Source: Diphasiastrum complanatum
Taxonomy: Eukaryota > Streptophyta > Lycopodiopsida > Lycopodiales > Lycopodiaceae
Direction: 5' to 3'
Length of the DNA stretch: 64,000 nucleotides
NCBI GenBank assembly: GCA_029204225.1
Contig: CM055095.1
Span: forward strand, 66,179,940 to 66,243,939
Shown here piece after piece: positions 35,447 through 43,520 of the stretch. Each line of letters opens with the position of its first letter. The first letter of the stretch is position 1. The translations under genes were made by a program, and so were the position numbers. The notes under the pieces were generated by a model, which ran no database searches, had not been told where the DNA came from, and worked only from the letters and a program-made list of their open reading frames with translations.

Positions 35447-36125
35447 TCATTGTATTGCAATGAAGTTCAATGGCGCACTGACCCCAGGTCTCAATGGACA
35501 ATTCTTGAAGCAGTGTCCATAATCGCGATCCCGGTAGAAGGATGTATATTGTCCCTTATAAGGACATTCAGCAATTCTGTGTCCTTCGCCACATCTATAG
35601 CAGCCATAATTTCTTTCGTCTTGACGCTGAGTTTGAGCTGCATAGGCTGCAATATATTCATTTATGGCAGGATTCATATATGTGCATCTGGCCCATACCA
35701 TTGTTGCTGCTCAGGTTGAGGTGGAATTGGCATCTCTGGTTCTGCTGTTGTCAAGTTTACGTGTGCCACTTGTTAATTAGCTGGCCCTGGTGGTGCAGGT
35801 AAGGCCATGCGTTGTTGATTGATCAGTGCACCATACCTCGGTGTCGTGCCCCTTGATGATATGGATAAGAAGTCTGACAAGGACTCATCTTCTGTTGGAC
35901 AATCCGGGGGTTAAATGGGCAAAAGGCCGTATCATGCGATGTTGCGTTGCACAAATGGCAAAATCTATGGATCAGTCTCAGATTTTGTTTTAGGACTATG
36001 CACTCGTTCGTAGTATGATTTTGTGTGCATACTGAACACCGTACATTTTTGCAATGAAGATATTGTAGCTGGTTTTCCTCTACTAGATTTTTCGAGTGAG
36101 GAATGGATTTCTCTTGATGCAGCAA
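35447..36125 (-). pseudogene. Gypsy gag with several CCHC-type knuckles
   Basis: Three Cys/His knuckles are visible. CSVCTQNHTTNEC and CYRCGEGHRIAEC have C-x2-C-x3-H-x4-C spacing; CHLCNATSHDTAFC has the usual C-x2-C-x4-H-x4-C. A fourth Cys/His cluster (YGHCFKNC) is degenerate. They lie in two frames, 36125-35823 and 35701-35447, separated by stops. Confidence 0.65.
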
Positions 36126-36373
36126 TTTCAGAAAGCTTTTGACCTAGGCTATATATTGATATTCAGATTATATTAAAATGCAGCACTGGATCAAACAATG
36201 TTTATTTGTAAGCACTTGAGTGCTGATATAATCGTCGAGTTGTTGGATGATGGTTGGGATACAAAACAAAATCAGCAAGTTGAGTGCAGAGTATATTACT
36301 CATCCATGACATTTAGATATTACATCAAAAAGCAAATGCTCACTTTGCTGCTGTATTATAGAAGATGGATTAA

Positions 36374-36740
36374 ATGCAAAAATGTTTGAAGCCACTTGAT
36401 CAAGATTTTGGTATAAACCCTCAAGAGCAACTTCAGATAATAATGAAAAGAAATGACAACATTCTTGCAAAGGTTGAAGTCGAGGAAGATTGGTGTCTCA
36501 ATCACATTCGATCAGAACTAGACATGTTGCAATTCGATCTACCTCAGTACTATCAATTTCGATTGAATGGTGTAAAGGTACGTTATGCCATATAAATATA
36601 TTCTTTTTTTTCTATTTCTAAGTGAATTAGTTTCATAAAATATATAACTAACAGTTTCTCTTGTGCAGATAAGAGTAAGGCATGAAGAGAATATAAAATG
36701 CAAAGACATTGGAACATCCATCGAAATTGAAGATCCATAG
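36374..36740 (+). CDS. Small two-exon gene of unknown function (91 aa as read)
   Basis: Exon A (36374-36577) starts at ATG and is open for 68 codons. A GTACGT donor follows at 36578, and the intron (91 bp, AT-rich) ends with the pyrimidine-rich acceptor TTTCTCTTGTGCAG at 36668. Exon B (36669-36740) continues in phase to TAG. The protein is acidic and polar, with segments EVEEDWCLNHIRSELDMLQ and YYQFRLNGVK joined across the splice to IRVRHEENIKCKD. I recognise no domain. The frame is closed by TAA just before the ATG, so either this is the start or an upstream exon joins inside. It converges on the histone-fold/protease gene on the other strand. It could be an accessory gene of the same mobile unit or a fragment of a larger one. 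Confidence 0.4.
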
Positions 36741-36841
36741 ATTATGAACTATGGAATTTTGTATTATGTAATACAATTTTTTGTATACATCATTTAAGAA
36801 TATATATAAACCACTTTTTCTATGAGACTCATTCATTTCTA

Positions 36842-36970
36842 TGATCTTAATTTCCATGGTGCAAACACAATGTAATTGCAACTGATAATATGAGTTTTCG
36901 ATAGCAAGATTCATTGTCTCCTGCAGGAAATGCACTATCTCCATTGGGGAGACCTTCAGTCACTTGAACT
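36842..36970 (-). pseudogene. Degenerate second copy of the last protease exon
   Basis: The minus strand encodes LEFK, a stop, LKVSPMEIVHFLQET and IENSY, matching the exon at 37565-37407 (EFKCPKVSPMEIMHFRQET ... IKNSY). The copies have diverged considerably outside the VSPMEI core. It is a downstream tandem copy of the terminal exon. Confidence 0.6.
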
Positions 36971-37406
36971 CCAGTTGAACGCTTGCCCTTGTTGAAGTCT
37001 CTTATATCGCTTGTATTTTTTGTCTTCATTGCCTTGGTCTGTATTGTCCTTGTCTTGGCATATTTGGATATGTTGAGATGATGATCTGATCAAAGCTTTG
37101 TTGTGACAAATCTAAGTGAACTAATGTCGCATGTTTGGATTAGTTGTGGCAAAGGTTCGGTCAGATCATCATTCGGAACTTATCCAAAAAAAGACCATGG
37201 CAAAGGCAAGGCAGACCAAGGCTATGAAACACAAACATGTCAAAAGATAGTAAAATTTGAAGATGAATGAATCATAATCTGAATTGATAAGAGGAAAAAA
37301 AAAAAACATGTAAGAACAACCATAGAAAAACTGTAAGTATATTTCTATTATAATTTTTTGTACATGTGTCTCATCCACATAAAGTGAGACGAATATTTAA
37401 ACTGAA
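36971..37406. other. Stretch between exon copies; no gene recognised
   Basis: AT-rich, with an A-run near 37296-37307. A 69-codon minus-strand frame (37378-37169) is strongly hydrophobic but has no recognised family. Confidence 0.35.
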
Positions 37407-39392
37407 TCAATTATCTATGATCTCTAAATCCATTTCTCCATTTGGAAGTAGCTTGGGTGGAGAACACTCGGCCACTGCAATTGGATATGAATTTTTGATC
37501 ACAATCTTTATGGTCTCCTGCCTGAAGTGCATTATCTCCATTGGGGAGACCTTCGGACATTTAAACTGAAAAAAAAAAAAACATAAACACAGTTAAATGT
37601 AATTAAACAAAGATCACTTAATAGGAGTTTGTATATGAAAAAAATAAAAACACAATTAAAAGTAATCAATCAAATATTACCTCTTCCAAATTTGGAAGTC
37701 CATCTTGTAATGAAAGCCAATTAAAAAAGTGTTTGGCATTGCATATGGTATACCAGCCACAGTTGACAGAATCAATTTGTTGGGAGGACTGTAGAATCCA
37801 AATTTGAACATTATGAGATATCGGATCAATGCGTAGGATGTAAGAATAAAATCTACAATGAAAACAAGCGTGCGTCGATCCAATATCAAAAAAATTTGAT
37901 TGAATATCGGATCAGCGCGCACGTTGGAAAAATAAATCAATTGATAACTACAAGGGCGCGTCGAACCAATATTGAAAAATTTATAACTCTGCATCAACCA
38001 TTTTCAGCTTCGAGTATGCTTTTGCATTTGGTACTAGAAATAGTTCCAGTATTTTCTGTGTATGGGTCCTGACAATTTTGTGTGCGTGTGTGTAATAGAG
38101 TTCATCTTCAAACAAACTGGATTATACACACCCTCATCATTGACGTACAAGGACAACACATATAAGCTCCAATGATCACTGAAATCAGAAAACAAGAAAT
38201 TTATGTAAATCAATGTGAAATCAAAATTCATATAAAAAATTCAATAAAATAAAATCTGAAAAATAGTCACTTACTTTGTTATGTATGGCAGCACGAGAAT
38301 TGGAGTCCCCAGTCTGACGTATTGGAGCATATCATCGTGTAGACTTTTGAAATCAGGAAAATCAAATGCTACCATGAATTGAAGGGAAAACAATGCAACA
38401 TCTATAAACCATGGGGTCTAGAAGAACTCCATCCAGTACTGAATGGCCCCACCTCCTACATTGTCCCCTAGCATTTTATCCCTACTTTCTAATTAAGCAG
38501 TATCTAAAATAGAAAGGGGGAGACCAGCATTGGTCTTCGGCATCCTAAAACTGTATCGAGGACCTAAACCTTTAAGATACGTATTTAATAATTGGTCATA
38601 CTGTACATATTGAGGACTATTTACAAAGGCAAGTGCAGGGGGTGCCGAAAGTAACACAAATAAATCACATAAATAATTGTCATTCAAAATTGATTCTACC
38701 TTTACACTAATAAAATCATCTAAATCACTTCCAATAACAGGAGGAGGGGAACTAATATTTACGGGTTTAGAAGGAGGAGGAGATTTAGGAGGTGGAGATT
38801 TATTAGGAGAGGAAGATTTAGCAGGAGAAGTTAAAGATGGAGTGGAAGGAGACTTAGGAGGAGAAGAAGGAGAATTAGGAGGGGAATGAATAGAAGAAAG
38901 AATAGTATTCAGAGGAGTTGGCTTGGAAAAATCCCTCGCTTTAGATGGAGAGTCAAGATACCTCCTCTTCTTTGAAACACTCCCGCTCTGTATACAAATA
39001 ACAAGCCGGGTTGGTTGAGATTGCTTGCATTTTCTCCTCTCTGAATCTTGTTTTGGAGGAGAGGAGGGAGCAGGTCTAAAGTATTCAGCAAACTTGTCAT
39101 ATGTATCCCGAAGCCTGAACACTATGTTGAAATCCTTGGGCATGATGGTCGCCCTCTTGGCATGGACAGCTGCAACAACAGTATCCGAAAAAAACTTCAC
39201 CTAGAAATCCTCATATGCTGTGTGCAGCGCCTCAATTGCCGTTACCGTCCATCTCACATCTGTAGATAGACTTCTTGTCACCTGTCTGATGGACCTCTGT
39301 ATGTGAGATTTCGAAATCAGAAGATTATTTGTCTTCTGAAGCTTCTGAATATCCTTGAGCCATGGAGGGTGGCTGTGATCAATAGGAATTGG
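37407..39392 (-). pseudogene. Spliced gene joining a histone H3-type fold, a Pro-rich linker and a Ulp1/C48-like protease
   Basis: Four exons can be read. Exon 1 (39392-38275) stays in one frame apart from three stops (TAG 39201-39203, TAA 38493-38495, TAG 38418-38420). It begins at the alpha-N part of a histone H3 fold (KDIQKLQKTNNLLI, DVRWTVTAIEAL, FFSDT, HAKRATIMPKDF), which aligns with canonical H3 over about 87 residues without a gap. A Pro/Ser/Lys linker follows (about 38900-38755), then a YWMEFF / FMVAFDFPDF region. Introns: 38274-38179 (GTAAGT...TTTCAG), 38117-37789 and 37680-37566 (donor GTAATA, T-rich tract, CAG). Exon 2 (38178-38118) holds DHWSLYVL with the protease His; exon 3 (37788-37681) holds QQIDSVNCGWYTI with Gln and catalytic Cys (codon 37761-37759). 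Exon 4 (37565-37407) ends at TGA. All splice phases agree. The catalytic Asp is not evident, and the spacing between His and Cys is short, so an exon may be lost. The exon upstream of 39392 was not found. Confidence 0.7.
37865..37974. repeat. Cluster of three GATAT...CGCGC motifs within an intron
   Basis: About 22-bp copies of a motif with consensus GATATYGRWTCRRCGCGC lie at 37865-37887, 37902-37927 and 37951-37974, in mixed orientation. The cluster is inside the second intron of the histone-fold/protease gene. Confidence 0.65.
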
Positions 39393-39478
39393 CTATAAAT
39401 ATGTGCACCACTTGCCTTATTTTGATTTCGTAATCTTTTATTCAGAACTCTCTAGCCTTCTTGTTTTTCTTCATTCTC

Positions 39479-39670
39479 CCGATATTGAATCGACGCGCGC
39501 CAACCCTTGCTGTGCATGCTCGTATTCATTCAGGCGTGCTGAATCGATATCAGCCACTGCCGACCAGTTCTTTTTGGAAAATTTCATTCTCGGCCTTACC
39601 ATATCAAATCAGCACGCGCACTTTGCTTTATTCTTCTACCGATATTTATTTGTCACGTTGAACCGATATC
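39479..39670. repeat. Cluster of four GATAT...CGCGC motifs upstream of exon 1
   Basis: Copies at about 39479-39502, 39533-39551, 39599-39620 and 39653-39670 alternate in orientation and match the intronic cluster at 37865-37974. They lie between the histone-fold exon (minus strand) and a divergent plus-strand reading frame at 39680. Confidence 0.65.
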
Positions 39671-39679
39671 AGATTCAAT

Positions 39680-40032
39680 ATGGCTAGTTCCTCCATGGCC
39701 TCAGATGACATACTTATGGATTTTTTTAATGCCAGTCACATTCCATCTGACAAATTAAGTATTTTGCTAGTATTTTTTTTGTTTCCTTCGATATCGATAA
39801 GCTAGTTTATGAGAATCATTATAGTTTAATTTCTTATCTTGATAATCTTTCTCAGATTATTAGTCCTCCTGTCATGGATGTAGATAATTTTTGTTTCGTT
39901 AATTTTCAGGACCTTGTACATTCCCAACCATCCTCTAAGCATAAACACAATACTTTATGGTATGTGGATCTGCTCATTTCATATCGTTGCTTTCATCTCT
40001 TTGCTACATATGAATGGTATCAAGCTTTCTAG
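39680..40032 (+). pseudogene. Unknown plus-strand reading frame with one frameshift in a T8 run
   Basis: An ATG at 39680 opens a frame (MASSSMASDDILMDFFNASH and so on) that runs to a run of eight T at 39773-39780. After a one-base shift there the next frame is open to the TAG at 40030-40032 (FDIDKLVYENHYSL ... LWYVDLLISYRCFHLF). Together this gives about 117 codons without any other stop. I recognise no domain. It is head-to-head with the histone-fold/protease gene, with the motif cluster between them. It may be a further exon set of the same mobile unit, or chance. Confidence 0.3.
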
Positions 40033-40056
40033 GTGATAAACGTGATGGTATGAATC

Positions 40057-40294
40057 TGTTATCCAGCGATGAATCAGCAAGGGTTCATACACATTTTTGT
40101 ATGATGCTTTTTTATAAATACTATCCGCTGTCCAGCGATGGACCAGCGATGAAGCATGCTCAACTGTGTAGAAGTTTTTTGAAGATATATGGGTTGTTGT
40201 CCAACGATGGACCTGCAACGATTTGTCTTGAGTTAGATACTCAAAAAATGGATATATATGGTAAGTTGTCCACTAGCGATGGACCAGCCATGAA
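40057..40294. repeat. Four copies of a GTCCAGCGATGGACCAGCGATG motif
   Basis: Imperfect inverted motifs of about 26 bp at 40057-40082, 40128-40154, 40197-40222 and 40266-40294, spaced about 70 bp apart. The core GTCCA-GCGA-TGGAC is itself a short inverted repeat. Confidence 0.7.
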
Positions 40295-41150
40295 ACTAGT
40301 GCTTCCTTCCACATACTTTGTAAGCATGATAATGATAGGTATGCATCACATATGGTAGGTTGAGACGAAAGCTTCTTAATGACCATCGATAAAGCACTTC
40401 TTACCTTATGAATGGTTGTGTGGATTCAAACTCCTTATCATAGATATGAAAGGATGAAAGTTTGGTTTGATAACTACGATATACAATAGGCTTTACTATC
40501 CTTCAAAGCACAGTATGAATGTTTGGTTGTTCCATAAGTAACGAAAGGTTACATACATACTCCAGAGACGAAGCCATTGTAGTATCATGCCATTATACAA
40601 AAGATACAACTCAGACACTGGCACGTTCTGATTATGATTAGTATACCTCATGCTTTAACCTGTTTGCTATCATACTTTTGAATGATTGCTATTTCAAAGG
40701 GAATACTACTGTTCTAAGCACTAACAAATAAAACTTGTGCTCTTTGTAGCATCGAATATTACTACTATCTTTGTTTTCGATTAGGTTCGGTTTCGAACCT
40801 TAAAGCTATAAGCGTTTGCACAGGTATGCACATTAAACCATTCGCTTCAGACTTATATTATTTTTTATTTCAAATTAATCAAAAAACATGGATAGAGCAT
40901 GGTAATTATGGAAGTGCAAAGAAGAGGCCATATTTAATAGTATGTATCAATTTTGTGCATGCAATGGCAAGTGAGTTGAGAGAAGCTGGTTATGGCGCAC
41001 ACAAAAACAATATCATGCAAGGTTTTATATATATCTGATCTATGCATTGTGGGAAGAGAGACTCAAGAACAAGCTATCTTCACACAAATAGAATCAATAT
41101 TACAAAAATCAAGACAAAACAAATGAAACAATAAATTGATCATAGTTACA
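40295..41150. other. Stretch with one unassigned open frame
   Basis: A 70-codon plus-strand frame at 40826-41038 follows an AG at 40825 that could be a splice acceptor. Its residues (ASELREAGYGAHKNN) look protein-like, but I recognise no family. Nothing else is seen. Confidence 0.3.
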
Positions 41151-41721
41151 CATTTTATATATATTCAATCTCCATCACTTTGTTGCTCCTCCTCAATCCT
41201 TGCAAGATCATTGACACCAAGGTTGTTGATTTCACTTTCATTCACACAAGATACTAGATGGATCCAAGCATCTCTTGTATAAACATCTAAGAATGTTTCA
41301 TGCATCTTATCATCACTACTTGGTACATGAGGAAAAGAGTGTACATTTGAATAAATGATTTCCTCTTTTGCCATAACAATTTTAGCATCCAACTTAAACA
41401 AACTACCTTGTTTAACACCCTTCGCTTACAAATATCATTCTTCATGATGGAACAAACTCCATGCTTGAAGTGAACATCTAAACCATCATCCATTAGTTGT
41501 CCAACACTAAGCAAGCTCATGGTAATTGATGGTACAAAAAGGACATTGTCTAGATCCATCCTTTTGCTAGATCCTAGACTTAATGAGATGGTACCAATAC
41601 CATCTATCTTACATTCTTGATTTTGTTGGTTTGCGATCTGGCATGTTATGCTTTTCCAACAGCTTTTGATTTGTTGAAATTCAGACATAAAGGACCTAAA
41701 ATTGATCCATTTAGTCCCCAA
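41150..41721 (-). pseudogene. Copia fragment around protease and GAG-pre-integrase
   Basis: It encodes QECKIDGIGTISLSLGSSKR, NVLFVPSI and LLSVGQLMDDGLDVHFKHGV, nearly the same as the outer nested element (ECKISGIGTIPLYVGSSKR, LLSVGQLMDNGLDVQFKHGV). After a frameshift near 41420 it continues with FKLDAKIV. A deletion then jumps to SNVHSFPHVPSSD and a further piece of the integrase-RT linker (NDLARIEEE). Remnant only. Confidence 0.7.
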
Positions 41722-41824
41722 GAGGGATGGGATGCATTGATTTCAATGATTCTCTAACACAAGCGATCATTTGTTAGAAAACAAGCAAGAACAATCAATT
41801 TCCAAGTGTTTATGACCAAAATAG

Positions 41825-41842
41825 CCTTCACACGTGTGAAGG
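41825..41842. other. 18-bp perfect palindrome with a G-box core
   Basis: CCTTCACACGTGTGAAGG is its own reverse complement. The same core (TTCACACGTGTGAA) occurs in both LTRs of the intact copia element, so this is probably an LTR remnant of that family. Confidence 0.7.
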
Positions 41843-41926
41843 ACAACCTAGTGTCCAAACAATCATGCTAAAAAATTAAGATAAAATTTTTTAAGAATAT
41901 ATTCAAATTTGCACATATTCTAAAAG

Positions 41927-41986
41927 AACTAAGAACTGAGAAATGAATACTGAGAAATGAGAACTGAGAACTGAGAAATGAGCCAG
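41927..41986. repeat. Short tandem repeat of GAACTGAGAAATGA-like words
   Basis: GAACTGAGAAATGA and AATACTGAGAAATGA words repeat about five times. Simple-sequence origin. Confidence 0.75.
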
Positions 41987-43520
41987 CGGATCCTCCCTTT
42001 ATGCAGCACATTGTAACTTGCATCACATTGTCATCCATGTTTAACCTTTCTGAATTGTCTGACCTGCAAGTAACAAGTAGCAAGCAATTCAGAAAGCTGA
42101 TCAGGCAATTCAAAAAGCTTGTGTAAGTTTCAATCGAAGGCACAGATCTGTAGGAATTGATAGATTAAAGCATTGACAGTGTTTTTAAAATAATTGTGAA
42201 AATGAAACAGGGATCAAGGAGTGAGAAGCAAGTTATAATGTGATGCATAAAGGGAGGATTCATGCACAAGTTTGGTTGTGGAAGAATTGCCATAGCATAC
42301 CACATTGTACTCTTCACTTTTCGCACAATTGTACTCTTGGAATAATGCTGAAAGTTGGTAAGTGCATTTTTACGTTCCTCACATTGTCTAATATGTTTTT
42401 GTCTTAACTCAAACTTCATGTATTTTTTAATCTTTTGGCTAACTTTGTCCATGAAATGAAAGAGACACAAGTGCTCTTTTGCATATACATGAGAGTAAGA
42501 AAAGAGTAAGAGCATATACATGGTGTAAGACCATCAAATAGCATGAATTTTCACTCTATTTTCTACTTCCACTCAAATGACAGTTATTGGCACCAAAAAG
42601 TTTTTGTGTAATACCCATTTGCAGTTTTCCAAAACAACGTTAAGTACACTTTGAGAATTTACATTATAGAATAGTATTAAAGACAAAACTAAAAGTATCA
42701 CAAGTTATAACTTTTTACTCGTCACATACCTTCCTATTGCTCTAAAGCATTTGTGCCAAAGCAAGATTTCAAATAAATAGCTATAGTGGAATTGTGAAAA
42801 GAGAAAAATATACTCATTCAAAAAATTATACACACTAAGCATTGCTTGCCTCAGAATGGTCATTAACTATGCTTTGGGAGCTCACGATAAAAAATCATTT
42901 CAAAGACAAAGCTGATTTTTAATAAGTTACAACTTGCTACTCTTAGTCTAAAGTCTTTTATCGTTAACAAATCTACCTTTGACGGAGAAAAATAGTCATC
43001 CAGTAGAATTTGTTCTTGTTGAAGCCAACTACGTCATGTAGTAGTTTGCCATGAAGAAGAAAAACATAATGTAATTTACATCCGATGATTGGAAAAGAGT
43101 ACAACACATCCCTCAAAATTGTGCTCTGGACTCTATAAATGTGGCCTTCGACCTATTTGCAATCCAGTGAAGCAATTTAAATTAGCATGCTTAGCAAATA
43201 TCATGCAAAAATAAACAAGTATATCAAACTAAATTATGGTAAAGAAAAACTATTTCATTAAAAAAAAAATCACTTGCTTGCTACATGTTGATCTCATTTT
43301 GTCATTTTATGTAGCTGAGAAATCATTTTTTGTCTCCCTTTTCCTCTTTGAGGTTCTTTCCATGACTCCAAATGTGCATCTCCTAATTGGCCATGAGATG
43401 GCTTTTTTCTTTTTCCACCAAGTACTAGCTCAACCAATGGTCGTGCCCTTTGCAATGTGTTGTTGCTTCAAGGGGTTCTAATACCACGTCCTCAATGTGC
43501 CTCGTAGTATGCTTGCTACT
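41987..43520. other. Stretch without recognised gene
   Basis: Open frames at 42165-42521 (minus) and 43236-43481 (plus) have no recognisable domain. The right part may be the 3' flank of the transposase pseudogene that follows. Confidence 0.4.

Larger units (their letters stand above)
32809..36125 (-). mobile_element. Ty3/gypsy remnant: gag zinc knuckles to RNase H
   Basis: On the minus strand the order is gag C-terminus (36125-35447), protease C-terminus (about 35440-35260), an acidic spacer (35250-34495), RT (about 34100-33300) and RNase H (33285-32809). Gag N-terminus, integrase and LTRs are missing. Stops and frameshifts are frequent. Confidence 0.8.

Noticed and set aside
37677-37997. 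106-codon minus-strand frame over the protease intron
   Set aside because: Most of it lies in the intron that holds the motif cluster, and it reads exon 3 in the wrong frame; the spliced reading gives the C48 motif instead.
38677-38889. Gly/Glu-rich plus-strand frame
   Set aside because: It is the antisense shadow of the proline-rich linker of the H3/protease gene.
37865-39670. CRISPR-like interpretation of the regularly repeated short motifs
   Set aside because: The copies are degenerate, alternate in orientation and are unevenly spaced in intron-bearing plant DNA.
40014-40358. 114-codon plus-strand frame and the 79-codon minus-strand frame across it, both with repeated segments (LSSDGPAM / VHRWTADS)
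   Set aside because: Both are produced by the four-copy 26-bp motif array; repeats read in any frame give such repeats of residues.
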